From: Plectrocnemia conspersa
Taxonomy: Eukaryota > Arthropoda > Insecta > Trichoptera > Polycentropodidae
NCBI GenBank assembly: GCA_009617715.1
Contig: VTFK01000169.1
Span: 248,001 to 312,000, forward strand
Reading direction: 5' to 3'
DNA length: 64,000 nucleotides
The notes beneath the pieces were generated by a model, which saw only the letters and a program-made list of their open reading frames with translations, was not told where the DNA came from and made no database searches. Numbering within the stretch: the stretch's first letter is position 1; each line of letters opens with the position of its first letter. A program made the translations under genes and the position numbers. Positions 12,935-26,129 of this stretch are shown piece by piece.

Positions 12935-14169
12935 ATGGAGGAACTTGCACGAATGCGAAAGGCGATCACCGAACTTGACCTATTTATTAAGAAAAAGCCA
13001 AATGTGCATAATCCCATAAAGGAGGGCGTAACTGAGGTCAAGAGCGCACTCATCGCCCTTGAAACAGCAATCAAACGAGCTGGCCTTCCGGTGGTGACGA
13101 TGAGCGAAACACCAGCAGGGACAGTTGAAACTCCAATTGCGGCTGCCGCGACATCTGCGGCCATCGCGACATCCGCGGCATCCGCGTCATCGGCGGCCAT
13201 CGCGTCATCTGCGGCCGCTGAGCTTCCAGCAGCTACCGCACACTACGCGACAACTACTCCTGCAGCTACCGCTCCCCTCGCGGTTGACACATTTGCGGGG
13301 CTTGCATCAGCGGAAGTGTCGACTCGCGCCTCCGATTGGCAGCAAGTGAAGAATGGAAGCAGAGGGGGAAAAAACCAGAAGATGACGGCGCCGAGAAGCT
13401 CAGCCTCGGCGAAGGCCGACCCGGCAAGGAAGCCGGCGGCGAAGAAAACAATGACCCCACCTACGAGAAACACGGCCGCGACGAAGAAAGGGGCACCCTT
13501 CAGACGAAGAGTGTCGCAACCGGCCCCTCGAAACGAGGCGATCGCGGTGAAGACGGGCTCCCTGTCCTACGCGGACGCGATCCGCGCCATCAGGAAGGGA
13601 GTGTCAATCGGAAGTAACGAAGGAAGTCCGCAGGATAAGGCAAACGAGGAACGGGGATGTCCTCCTAGAAATGGAGCGAGGATCTCAGAAGACGGAGGAG
13701 CTTCTGACCTCGATCAAGGGAGACACTAGGAGAGAACATGCAGGTTCGCCGACTTGTGCCTCAGATGCGCATCGTCCTCCGAGACCTCGACGGAGGAACG
13801 GTCAAGGAGGAAGTCGTCGAGGCCATTCGAGCCTCAGCAGAGGAAGCGACCGACATGAAGGTCTCGCTGAAGCCGGCCTACGGAGGAACCCAGACGGCAA
13901 CTGTCATATTGAACAGAACAGCAGCCGCCTCGCTGCTGGCACTGGGGAGGGTTCGCGTCGGTTGGATACACAGCCGAGTTCGAGCTGCTCAGAAACAGGA
14001 GGAGCGCTGCTTCAGGTGTCTCGGCATGGGCCACATCGCGGCCAACTGCACGGACCACAACGACCGGAGCAAGGAATGCTTCCGTTGCGGCCTCGAAGGC
14101 CACAAAGCAGCAACCTGCACCGTCAAAATCTACAGCACAGCAGAGAGGAAACGGCAGACTCAGGCGTAA
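12935..14169 (+). pseudogene. Retrotransposon ORF1 (gag-like), frameshifted
   Basis: ORF1 encodes the nucleic-acid-binding, particle-forming protein of the element. The start ATG at 12935 opens a frame beginning MEELARMRKAITELD. A probable helical N-terminus is followed by an Ala/Thr/Ser-rich segment (about residues 68-115) encoded by GCG/GCC-rich trinucleotide-like repeats, then a basic Lys/Arg/Pro region. The C-terminal part has two zinc knuckles, CFRCLGMGHIAANC (14008-14049) and CFRCGLEGHKAATC (14077-14118), both CX2CX4HX4C. The frame shifts by +1 near 13655, in a run of four G, and by +1 again near 13725, so the first frame ends early at 13729. The stop at 14167-14169 overlaps the ORF2 frame. 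About 410 codons span the joined region, normal for the group. Confidence 0.85.
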
Positions 14170-17100
14170 TCCGTGTACTACAGATAAATCTGAATGAGTG
14201 CAGAGCGGCGCAGGACCTGATGCTGCACGACCAACGAGCGAAATGAAGACGTAGTGTTGATCTCTGAGCAGTACCGGGACGGCCAGCACAGGTGGTACTC
14301 TGCGGCGGGGTGCAGGAGTGCAGTCTACGTGCCGTCAGTGCGGCTGAGGGAGACATCAGTTGGGGCGGCAGGCGGCAGAGGCTTCGTCTGGGTTGAGGTC
14401 GGGAACATACGACTGTACAGCTGTTATTACTCCCCGAACTCGCCCTTAGACGCCTTCACAACAGACTTGTCCCGGCTCGCGGACGACATATCCTCCTCCA
14501 GTCTGCCAGTTGTCGTCGCCGGGGACTTCAACGCCAAGGCGCCGGAGTGGGGCTCAACAAAACGGACCGCCGCGGAAATTTGCTTGCGGAAATGGCCTCT
14601 CAGCTGAACTTGCACGCGGCCAACAGAGGAAATACGCCCACTTTCAGAAGAGGAAGATACGGCTCTGTTTTGGACGTAACTTTACAAGTGCGTCTATCGC
14701 TCATCGCGTCGCTGGGTGGCGCGTCCTGGAAGAAGTGCACTCGGCGAGTGATCATATGTACGTCGAGTTCGTGCTGACGCTACAAGACGCACGTCGAGAC
14801 CGCCACTGTCACAGAGTGGATGGGCGGTGCATAAGCTGGATGTCGAACTCTTCGATGAGGAGGTCGCAGCGAGAAGAGGTGCAGTGATCGAGACCGCACT
14901 GAGCGAAGCGTCGCCGGAACGGACCGTGGAAGCGCTTAATGGTCTCCTGCGCTACTGTTGCGACGCGTCAATGCCACGAAGGAGAGGGCCGCCCCGACGA
15001 TCCACATACTGGTGGACAGAAGAAATTGCGGACCTTCGCCGCGAGTGCCTCTCGGCGCGCAGAAGAGCGCAGAGGAGACACAGAGACGAGGCGTCAAGAG
15101 AGGGCTACAAACAGGCTCGAAAAGCCCTCAGTATAGCAATCAGCGCGAGCAAGTCTAGATGCTGGGACGAGCTGTGCGCTATGCTCGAGGCTGACCCGTG
15201 GGACACGCCATACAGGATGGTGAGGGGGAAACTCCGAAAAGCCACCGTCGATCCGTATTTGGAAGACCCGAATAACATGGAACAGATCGTCGACGGTCTC
15301 TTCCCCCAACACAGAGAAGAGACTTGGCCCAGCAGCGAGACCAACCCGGTCAACGAACGGAGCATTCTCTCGCCATTCACTGTGGAAGAGGTGGTCGACG
15401 CTGCAAAGAGGATCAGCGTGAAGAAGGCGCCGGGCCCGGACTGCGTGCCGAACGCAGTCATCAGCCGGATCGCCGAGACGGACCCGCAGCTACTAGCCGC
15501 GGTGTACAACGATTGCCTCGGAGGAGGCACATTCGCGAAGCCGTGGAAGAGGCAGCGGCTAGTATTGATCCCCAAGCGGAAGGGGAGCTCTACCGGGTCC
15601 AACAGCGTACCGCCCTCTGTGCATGCTGGATGGGGCCGGAAAGCTCTTTGAGCGAATCATCCTCCAGCGACTGCAGGCGGTACTAGAAGATGAAAAGATG
15701 GGATTGTCAGACGACAGTACGGCTTCCGCCCGGGCAGGTCGACTATTGACGCCATCAGAGGGTAGTCATGAAGGTGAGGCACGCATGGCGAGGCAGCGCG
15801 AAGACCAGCAGTCACGCCATACTGATTGCCTTAGACGTCGAAACGCCTTCAACTCAGCCAGCTGGACGCTGACGGTGAAGGCACTCCGAGACCGGAAAAC
15901 CCAGCATGCCTGGTGAAGATAGTCGAGAGTTATTTCACGGACAGGCTGTTGGGTATGCTAGCGGGGGCGAGAAGCGCACCCGACGAGTGACGGCGGGCGT
16001 CCCGCAGGGTCGGTGCTGGGTCCCTCACTATGGAACCTAATGTACGACGAGCTGCTGCGCCTGGAGATGCCCGACGGCGTCGAGCTAATCGCATTCGCCG
16101 ACGACGTCGCAGTTGTCGCCACCGCAAAGCAACCGACACAGCTGCAGCAGGCAGCAGAAGAGGCGCTGCAGCTGATACAGAAATGGATGGATCAAGCCGG
16201 GCTCACACTTGCAGCGGAGAAAACCGAAGCAGTGTTTTCACGCGGAGGCGCAAACTACCGCCACCCAGGATAGCGATCGACGGCCTCGAAATACCATTCA
16301 AGAGGGAGATCCGCTTTGCACATAGATGACAACGCTTCGTACGCCACGCCGAGGCAGCAGCGACAAAAGCGGCGCGTGTGGCGGAGGACCTCGCCAGGCT
16401 GATGCCCAATGTCGGAGGACCGAAACAGAACCGGCGACGACTGTACAACGAGGTCGTCCATTCGGTCCTCCTCTACGGCGCCCCGGTCTGGGCACAGGCC
16501 ATGACAATTCAGAAGGCCAGGCTCAGTCTCACAAGAGTGCAGCGAAGAAGTGCGCTTCGAGTAGCCTCCGCGTACAGGACAGTGTCTGGAGATGCTGTTC
16601 TTGCCCTATGCGGCTTGCCACCGCTGGATATACTCGCCTTGGAGAGGCAGGCGACCTACAACGGCCAGGAGAAGGAGACCGCCAGAGCTGCGACCATGTC
16701 CGAGTGGCAACGAAGATGGGACGAGTCCACCAAGGGTCGGTGGACGCACAGGCTCATCGGTGACCTGAGGACTTGGATCGCCAGGAAACACGGTGAGTTA
16801 TCTTACCATCTCACACAGGGCATGACCGGACACGGTTGCTTCGGCACGTACCTGAAGAAGATTGGCAAAGCAGCGAGCGCCGTGTGCCACCACTGCGACA
16901 CCGAAAGAGATGACGACGCTGAGCACACGCTCTTCGAATGCTCGGCGTGGGCATCGGACAGATCAGCGTTGGAGAGGACAACAGGAAGGCCTGCCGCAGT
17001 AAACACTATGGTACAATCAATCAATGCTGCTGAACAGGGACTTCTTTGAGGCATGGAAGAACTTTGTGACCTCCGTAATGCGACACAAGAAGACGCTGAA

Positions 17101-17257
17101 AGACAGCGCAATAGCGGCCCCAACGGGACACAGTCCCAGAACTGAACGAACCGAAGGGATATATCGGACAGACAGTACCGGTCGTTCAGGGGAGGGCAGT
17201 AGATGGGTTTTAGCCGGTAGGTCGTTGACTAGCAACGGAATCCGGCACTGTCGTTAG
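14145..17257 (+). pseudogene. Retrotransposon ORF2 (endonuclease-RT), frameshifted
   Basis: ORF2 encodes the enzyme that nicks the target and reverse-transcribes the element RNA. The endonuclease region runs to about 14800, with LQINLNECRAAQDL (14178), the DVVLISE strand, GDFNAK (14521-14538) and the catalytic SDH (14747-14755). The RT includes KKAPGPD (15421), LVLIPK, a recognisable Asp-containing A box near 15830, the VPQG block near 16000, and FADD (16094-16105). A later segment gives LLYGAPVWAQAM (16470), then a Cys/His motif CX2CX9HX4C (16885-16941). Frame changes occur near 14245 (+1), 14560 (-1), 14668 (-1), 14810 (-1) and 15590 (+1), several lie in 15700-16010, then near 16255 and 17015. 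The last is an extra AATC-type 4-base slip. Downstream of it the frame stops at 17257. No clear ORF2 start Met is seen. Confidence 0.88.
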
Positions 17258-17272
17258 CGACAGGCTAACGAC
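17250..17272 (+). other. 3' UTR stem-loop of the retrotransposon
   Basis: GTCGTTAGC and GCTAACGAC form a perfect 9-bp stem around the loop GACAG, about 23 bp before the poly(A) tract. A second GACGTC/GAAACGACGTC direct repeat follows before the A run. 3' RNA structures next to the poly(A) are recognised by the RT of several LINEs during target-primed reverse transcription. That role here is inference. Confidence 0.6.
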
Positions 17273-17295
17273 GTCTTTCGGAAACGACGTCTTCG

Positions 17296-17366
<71 letters not shown>
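17296..17366 (+). repeat. Poly(A) tail of the retrotransposon
   Basis: This is an uninterrupted run of A from 17296 to 17368, whose last two bases may belong to the target duplication. Its length of about 71-73 and its purity fit a recent insertion, since A tails usually shorten and collect substitutions. Confidence 0.95.
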
Positions 17367-17370
<4 letters not shown>

Positions 17371-17379
17371 GAAATTTTA
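17367..17379. repeat. Right target-site duplication of the R1-type LINE
   Basis: AATAGAAATTTTA directly after the poly(A) run is identical to 12431-12443. Confidence 0.92.
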
Positions 17380-20300
17380 CATTTTAGCGAGTATCTTGCA
17401 TCAATATTAACTTCTCAGAAAACTGATTGAATTTTATGTTACCACTGCAAAGGCGATATTTTGAGAGAAACCACGTTAATACAAGCAGAAGCTTTTTCTG
17501 CAAAACCTATACTGCAGTTATCTGCTGTATAGTTTTTAAATAAAACAATAATATTAGGATATTACATATAGATCAATAACGAAAAATGTGTTTTATTAAT
17601 AGCATGTCTGCTCTTATGTATATACAACTAATACATATTTATATTACTATAAATTTGTATTTGCTAAGTTATCAAAAAATTTTCAGATCAGGGAAAAATA
17701 TGAGTTTTGGTCAGTTTCTTTTTAATATAAAAAATATCGCATGAATTTTAGAAATTACTCTGGAATACAGGTATAGATATATGTTCGTCTGTTTGTCAAT
17801 TTAATCCAGGAGTTCGCAGATACACGCAGTTTTAGTATAGTAATCAGGGCTTAGACATCCGAACGAGCTTTTAGAGAAGATTGTTCTATTAAGTTAACGG
17901 CCAACGATCAATTCCAAGAGTGGGGGCCTCCACTTATTTTTGACGAACTTCCCGACGCGAATAACCCAATTTCGACGTAGGTCTAAATCACGAGCGCAAG
18001 TATTCGCAGACGGAATTTGCTCAATATTAGATTATAAATCTAGAGCGACGACGCGACGTAGGTTATATTATAAAATCTTCTTAGGTGGCACACTAAAAAA
18101 ATAATAGATTACTTAATCTATTATATTTATTAATTTATGTTACGTCACTCAAGACCTTATTCACACCTGTTAATTTTAAGTTGGTACAATAATTTGATGA
18201 CTTTTGCGTGTATTTTGTTTAATACTATCAAAATGGATTTGTTTGGGAGCACTCAATAATTTACCAAATTCACTCACTACAACACATTCAATAAATAGGC
18301 GTAATGTAAGACAGAAGGTAATAGTTTGTAGGGAGAAAATTTCCAAAAATAATTCGGAAAATAATAAAATAAAAACAAATAAGATAACAAGGATAAATTA
18401 TTAAAAAATATGCTAACAACTTCTGTTAAGGAAAATAAAAAGAAAAGTTTGAAAGATTGTAAAAGTATTTATTGCATCTCAAATTAAAATTGCGTATTGC
18501 AAGAATATGTAAAATAAATAAATGAAAGAAAGTTATTGCTGATTTGTGATTGTAAAATAAAATCTTATACCTTTGACAAAGTGATTTGAATCAAATACGA
18601 ATTACAAAAATACATTTATTAGGCAGCACCAGAAACTGGCGCTGCGTAGCGAAAAATATGTGTACTGAGGCGAAGAACAGTTAATGAAATCACTTATAGA
18701 TTCTGTCTGTTCTATAAAAAATATATTGGGATTAGTCTAAATTTTTTTTAATATAAAACCTATTGCACATTTAGCTCTTTCAATAATATAAGCACCAGGC
18801 ATCTTAATAATGATGAATAAATTATAAGTTTATTCCTAACACTCAAAGCACTTGTCGAAGATTTATTTTAGGCAATATTATTTTGTATTTCAAGTCAAAG
18901 TTGAACCAACCGTAGATGCCGACGTTAAATATAATTAACGAATCCAAGAACGGTTAGAGCGTGCCCGGCCGCGGACTAGCGCCCGGCTAATAAATTAAGG
19001 GAAATATTTTCATGGACCAGATGCGGTGTTTATCTACACAAAAATTTCATTTAACGCTTTCCACAACGTTGGACCTTATTCGGTGAATGTTGAGTAATGT
19101 ACGTCCGCGAAAATAAAAAAAATTGTACCATATACAAACTCGGTGTACGTGCACAAACATATTTTTTTATACATATACGTTTCACCGAATGCACGCGCTA
19201 TATAAATTTGCTTTTCGCCACTATTATTTTTTTTACCTAGAAACTAGGTTCGAGATTTTGTACAGGCTGCAGAAATGTGGGTTTTTTAATTATAATTTTT
19301 TTTGGGTTAGTAGCGTTTATTATACGAAAAGTATATAATACTATTTTCATAGTTTACAATTAGCTTTACGGAACTACAACGGTTATACTAATATTAATAA
19401 TAATTTAAAAAATACTAACAATATAAATATATATTTATGACGTGTGTATTACGTAATCTTTGAATAAATAATGTGTTTTAAGATGCCTTAGGGTAAAGAC
19501 TAATAAAAATACTGTTTAAAATTAGGAGAGAAAAAAAAATATATTGTTTGAAATCTATTTTCTCGTTTTAATATACCTAAAAAACATTTCAAAGTGATAC
19601 GATTCAATGCAAAATTTTATTCCTAACAATATCTTAACTAACATTGCAAGTAAGCATATATATTATTATTTCATTAGTTATCATTTTAATAAATCCAGTA
19701 ATTTTCTTGTTAACAAAACCCACGCAGTATAGAATATTCAGCATGATTAGGTAGCTACTGTACAATTTCACTTAATATCAGTCTCTATTATTACCGAAAT
19801 AATTCACTGAGAGTTCATTAGGTACTGACAATGGAGGAAAATAACATAAAAATTTCCCGAACGTTTAATTGGAACCTTTTGTATGAATTACAAGTAATAA
19901 TACAAACGAGAAATTCAATAAATACGCAATAAATTACGTCTATTATGTTTATATTGACAAACAATACCGGTGGTTCCGTGTTACATTCGCCCAAATATAT
20001 AATATTTACATTTTGCCCAAACAATCCCACGCAGAAGCTAGTTTACGTACATTATCTGCACTCGGGGGAGTGTACACATAAGCACATAGGTACTACGTGA
20101 GTTTTCGATACCTAAAGCTCTTATATCGTAGGTGTATGTGAGTACACACAAAATTCTCATAAACCTTTCTCTCTTGCGTATCCGTTCCGGTTCCGGTTAT
20201 AATTAAAGGGTCGGGTAAACCGGATTCAAATATCGATTCGTTACTCTACCTCGCGTTAAGGCTTTCGTTTTAACATTATATTACCAGGTAATTGTAGCTT

Positions 20301-23300
20301 GAGCATTTTAACAACAAAATTAATATATTATCCAATAAAAAGTTTACACGTAAAATACAATCTGTGATGCTAAAAATCACTTTCTAACATGGCAATGTTA
20401 ATGTTTTTTCAAATTAATATGCGAAATAGTAGAACTAATAAGCATTTAAATTCTAGATTGTAAGCTAATTTAAAGATGTACTTGTTTAAAGCATGACTTA
20501 ATCAATGGTCAGTGTTTGATTCTTAATGAGTCAATTATTTAAGTGTAATTGTTTTATAAAGCCACCAGTTATAATTTAGATTGATTGATAAAATTACAAG
20601 AGTTTGGAATATGTTATATATACTGATAATAAAAATATCAATGTTGCTTTAACATTTTATTTTGCGCTTGACTTTCCATACTTCCTATACACTTCATCAT
20701 TTAAAGCAGAAATAATAAGCCCACGACCCGCGAATCGCATGTCGCTCAAAATCATTATTGTTAAAAATTAATTTTAACAATTTTTTAATATTTCTTAGTA
20801 TAACGTGTACATTAATTATAATTTAACTATGTAAAATACAAAAAGGCAAAATATACAATAAAAGATTATATCATGAAAAATATTTTGTTAAGAAAATAAA
20901 GCTTTTTATTGCAATACAGCAAATCTTAATTTTGAAAACTTAATTAAATTTAAAAAAAAAAATAAAAAGTTGCAATAAAGTGCCATATGCAAGAGATCTA
21001 GAAGAAATCTTACGCTTCAAAAAATTACTTCAAATTCAATTGTATAGGCAGGTACTAAAAAATCATAGCCGTTTACTAACGATGAATTTAAAATTGCCGA
21101 ACTTTTAATAGGTCGAATGTTTCGGTAATTTTATTAAATTGAAAAGTAAATTCTACCAAAAAACAAATTGATAACAAATAATTTACGGTTTATCAAAAAC
21201 AGAAAGTATATTATATATATCTGATATTGTTTCAATACGTCACACATCAAAAAGTAATAATTTAGTAAACATTCTGAAATTGTAAATGTTAAAATATGCT
21301 TTAAAAATGACAACTGGTCTGGCACTGGCATTTTTAAAACTACCAGTGCGTTATTTTTTAATTACCTTTTAGGTAATTAAAAAAATAACGCATCGCTATA
21401 TTTATAAGTATAACCTGAGTATTTAATTGTGATAATATAATATCACATATTAACGTAATGTATTTTTAGGGTAAATTTCTGAAAAAAATATATTATAAGT
21501 GTATAGTGCATAAAAAATATAATTTTAATAAAATCCATCCCCTGTTTTAAATATTTTTTGTAGCGGAAAAACTCACAATATATGAATTATTATTTATTTA
21601 AGCAATCATTTATATAATTTGAGCAGAAAATTATAAAGCTGAGGAGAGAATAATATTTCTAAGTATATGTTTATTACAATTTTCATTTTATTGTTTAATA
21701 AAGAGTTAAAATATATATAAAAAAATTAAATTTTTTAGAAATTTAGCAGACTGAACTAGAAAGGTTCACTATCACTAGGAAATGTGATATTGACAACAAA
21801 CGATGTTATTTGTCATCAAATATGTTTTGACTGTTCTGCTTTTGCGACACAAATATTGTATCATTGCGAAGAAATAATTAATTGGGAGTTAATTTATTTG
21901 AAAATTAAATCGAATGATTTAAAATTAAAGAAATTCTTTACTTAATCTTATTATGTTTAAAACTTTGTTATCAATATGGTTACGTTGCACAATATTAGTG
22001 AATCAATAGAACCTTAAAGCTTAATTTATTATATGTTAATACACATGAATTCGAAGAATTTAAGAACAAGCCCGGATTACTAGTAACAGAGTATACATAA
22101 TCATATAATTTCAGTAAAATAAACGTGTTGGAACTAGTAATTTTTTTATATTGATTAACGAAATTATTGCTTTTCAATAGTAAAAAACTCAGATAAAATA
22201 ATAAGTTTTTTATTTTATCTTTCAAATTGATAAAAAGTCAAATGATTATCTAAGAGTACATATACTTTTTTTAAAATACATTGTCACATAAATTTTTCAG
22301 AAAAATATTCTATAAAAAATATTATCCCTAGAGTGTTCCATTCGCGAGTTTTTGTGAGACCGGCAAACAGAATGACAAACTTTGAGAATTAATGTATTTT
22401 TAAATTTTATTTTACCTGTATATCTAGTGTTATATTTTTTTTCTGTTTTTATACTGCATTTATTATACAATAATTTAAAAAATTGTTTTTATATGCAATG
22501 CTTATTTACGTTAAAAAATATGTTATCGATAAAACTTAGTAGATACTTAATAGGATCAATAATGTATTTTAAGACCTCTCTAGGGCCGCGTGTTTGACAT
22601 ATTGACTTCAAACTAAGTATTGTACTCGTTGTGATGTCGATACTTGTTTTAAATTGTTTTCAAAACACATGTCTAACACGACGTTCTGCGAACCGCAAAC
22701 AACCGATCACAATCTTAGTTCTCTCCAAGTTCAAAGTTTGACTACACAAATCGAGCCGCAAGAAGTATAGTTATGATTTTGACTGTCACCGTTCAAATGC
22801 AAATCCTCCTTTGTGAGGCGAAAATAATTGTCACGACCGGCCGGGTCGCAATTCACAAACGTTTCGATCGCCATTATTATCATCCGAATCACTTATAACT
22901 ATGAATTATTTACAAGGGTATAGTGGTAGTTGTTCGGTCAGAATGCCTTGTAATATTAACGCAAATGTCAACTCGGCAAGTTATCTGTATTATGATTTAA
23001 GATGTTCAAGAGTCCCGGGGCTATGCGGTTAACCCCCAAATTACCCTGACTCACGCCCCCGCTCCTCGAAAACGTGGTGCACAATAAATACACCCCCTAT
23101 AGCAAGAAAGCAAGGAAAGTAAATTTGCATATTAAATCACTGTTGACTCCAGGATAGCCGCAATATCTTACGTATACGCTATGTCTACACGTTAACCGTC
23201 CAAACGAAGCTGATCTGTCCGTATACAACAACGTTTACTGCATAAGTTATAATTGGTGTTTTGTGTGCTAGGTGTTGTACGCGTATTATACTCTGTGGCG

Positions 23301-26129
23301 TGAAAACGTGAAATAATGTTAAATTTTCATGATGCTCAAGGTTAAACGGTGGGATTTGGACGTGTATGTGGTAGGTGTTATGATGCCTTGTATTATGTAG
23401 TAGGATTTAACATGATGTATCGCAATGAAAACTCAAATTTAACTAACACTGTATCTCAAATAATACGTTTACAATTGTTTGCTTTATTTCTTTTAACAAA
23501 AACCATAAGGTGATGTAAGCTTGTCATTTATAGCCATTGGTTTGATTTAACGTATATCTCAGATACTTCACTTGATTGAAAAACTAAATTATATTATAAA
23601 ATAAGTGTTTTTTTTTCACAAAGATTTATTTTAAACACCCTAAAGCTTAGACCAGGCTCATGGGGTAATAATATGTTTCTAGTTAAGGCAAAACACAGTT
23701 TAAGAAGCACTTGTCTTATACATTAAATTTAATATACGGTAAAGCGTTAACTACCTAGGTGTTTAAAATACACTATAAACGTTATATTATCTTTAATACT
23801 ATTTTACACAAACATTATCGTCGATTGCAAGCTAATATTTTCAATGTATCTAGAAGGCAAACTAAATGTAATTAAATAGCTGTATTTTTTTTGTTTCGTT
23901 CTCCGTCTCCCCTTTCGTGTTCACACCATCAATTTTAGGTCTTGTACTTATTTTGCGCCAATAATAGATTGTGTTTTGTTAGGTTCGAGACAATAAATAT
24001 ATCAACCGTATCTGCGAAATGCCCCCGAGAGCTAGGTAGGTTTTGGAGATGAGCGAAAATAGTACATAGTAGCATTTAATTAAGTGAGGTTCCTTTTCTT
24101 GTAAGCTTTGCGATGGCACAACCAGTCGCCCGAGGGCCTTAAACATTTTTCATTAAAATACTATCAACAACAACACACAAAAATTAAATGGTTTTATTTA
24201 TGGTGCATTTGAGCGTTTTGTTTTACTTAAGATATTTAAAATTAAATTAGTACTGTTCACAAAGTTAACGTTATTTTTTTAACAAAGGTGTTTATAAAAA
24301 ATAAATTAGATTTTGGAAATTAAAAATCGAAGAGAATGTATTTAAAATTAAGTGTTTCAGTATTGCTAAAATACTAATAAATAACCATATTAAGCGTTTC
24401 GGTATCTTTTACGTATTTTAATTATTTTTGGCATTGACTTACAACACATTTAATAATTTTAATTAGATATTTTAAATTATATCGGCTTGAATACTTAAAT
24501 TCCCATCGCGTACAAACGAGCTTTCAATGTAGGCTTTGTTTCATGATAATTACACAGTCAAGAACACACGGGCGGCCGCTGTTAATTTAAACTTTAGATT
24601 AATTTGTTATTTAGTTATTTTGAATTAGAATTAATGGTTTTGTATAAGGGTGTGATATTTATATAGTATGTATAATTTTATGGTTGTATCAAGTTCTAAA
24701 GGAAAAAAAATACTTAGATACTACAACATACGTTATATTGCGCATCGGAGTGAGCTAATGCGATTAGGAGGAAAAACAAGATTAAGAGCTTGTTAAGTGG
24801 CAATGGAAGCTGTTCGATAAAATTGGTAGCGTATAAAGATAACATTAGACAAACCTACAATAGATGTAATACATTAAAAATATGTTAAAATAGCACACAA
24901 GGTGTTACTTAAATACATAATGAAATATTTCAGTCATGAAATGAGACATATATAATTAATATGAAAAGCGTATTTTTTACCAGTAAAATTATTTTTTAAT
25001 ATATTATCATTTTATCTGAAATAATAACACCCCGTTTTATTTAAAAATTAGCCTTAGATCCACAATGACGGCAATAAATTTTATAAATGAGTTTGGTTAC
25101 ATGTAAAGTTAATTTTTTCTTTCAATTCACATTCTTGATTTTCCTTGAATGCTTTTAGAAGTAAAGGCAAAATCTGCTTACGATATGTAAATATAATGCC
25201 TTTTTATATATATTTAATATAAAAATATTTAGATTGTAAATAAATATTTATAATTTTATTACAATCGGTTTAATACTACACAAATGAATGTTGATATTAA
25301 AAAAAAAAAAATAATGATTTTAATGTTTAATTTTCATATTTAAGTTGGGAGTGATTCTATGTTAGTCTGTTTAGATAGTAAATGTTAATTAAATCATACT
25401 TTCCATCTAGAAATAGAGTACATTTTAACCCCAAGCTTCATTAAATATTCCTATCAACCAGCTGATATTTATTTCTGTATATAAATATTTAAACGCGAAA
25501 AAATGCTAGTAAGAAGTAATATATTAACTTTTTTTTTTTTAAAGGGCATGGTCTTTGATCCTATTTTTCAAGGTTTTAGTATTTAAAAGTAAAATATATT
25601 TAACAAAAAATAGTTTATCTATTATTAATTTCATTACCTAGAGATTATTTTAAAAGCTATTAGATTTTTTTATGTAATTTCATAAATAACACAGAAATTA
25701 AGAAACGTTAGATTTTTATGAAAAGTGGAGCAAATCGTCGTAGAAATAATTAAATAAAGAATAAACAACTAGATTCGCTCTTAATAAAATATCATGGCAT
25801 AGGTACATATTTTAATATAAAAATATTATAACTAATAATACTTTATTAAAAAACAGTAATAACTACGATAGCTACATCTGTTTCATATAACAACTTATGT
25901 CATTAGATAAAAGCTGATCTTAACCCATTATATGCTAATCCTAAGGTATTACATAAGCTACTCAAGGATAGTTACTATTGTACAACTCAGTAGGGTTTAA
26001 TTTTAATATACATATTATTTAGGATTAAAAATATCACGTTATTATTCATATTAAGGGTCGTATGGTAAGGGAGATACAGCAGCTTGCACTGTTAACCGAA
26101 TAAAGAGTTAATAATAAAATGCTACTCAC
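17380..26129. other. Intron downstream of the second Side-family exon
   Basis: On the minus strand this starts with the donor GTGAGT at 26129-26124. It is AT-rich with no exon, RNA gene or mobile-element protein that I can recognise. Higher-GC blocks lie at about 17800-18060, 18900-19260, 20030-20280, 22580-23350 (CCCGGGG at 23014) and 23900-24150. A short hairpin GCAGCACCAG/CTGGCGCTGC (one mismatch) sits near 18623-18645. No downstream Ig exon was found on the minus strand between here and position 1, so the next exon must lie beyond the window or be too diverged to see. Confidence 0.55.
21347..21392. repeat. AT-rich hairpin with a 21-bp stem
   Basis: TGCGTTATTTTTTAATTACCT at 21347-21367 is the inverted copy of 21371-21392 apart from one extra T/A, with a 3-nt loop. 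A second, overlapping pairing, GCACTGG (from about 21322) with CCAGTGC (21343-21349), shares its right arm with the base of the main stem, so the two are mutually exclusive. It is shorter than a normal pre-miRNA and has a tiny loop. It may be a cruciform-prone repeat or a fold-back element fragment. Confidence 0.6.

Larger units (their letters stand above)
12444..17366 (+). mobile_element. Full-length R1-clade-type non-LTR retrotransposon
   Basis: This is a complete 4.9-kb target-primed retroelement: 5' UTR (12444-12934), ORF1 (12935-14169), ORF2 (about 14145-17257), short 3' UTR with a stem-loop, and poly(A). Perfect 13-bp target duplications flank it. Its GC content is far above that of the surrounding intron, which sets its edges sharply. 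An upstream endonuclease domain with LQINLNECRAAQDL, GDFNAK and SDH blocks, CCHC knuckles in ORF1 and a C-terminal CX2CX9HX4C motif in ORF2 together fit the R1 group. It lies in AT-rich intron DNA and not in rDNA, so it is not a site-specific R1 copy. It is antisense to the host gene. Many small indels break both ORFs. Confidence 0.93.

Noticed and set aside
12403..13200. Long antisense frame treated as a gene
   Set aside because: It crosses the LINE boundary and mirrors the ORF1 Ala-rich repeat, so it is best explained as a shadow. It is kept only as a low-interest finding.
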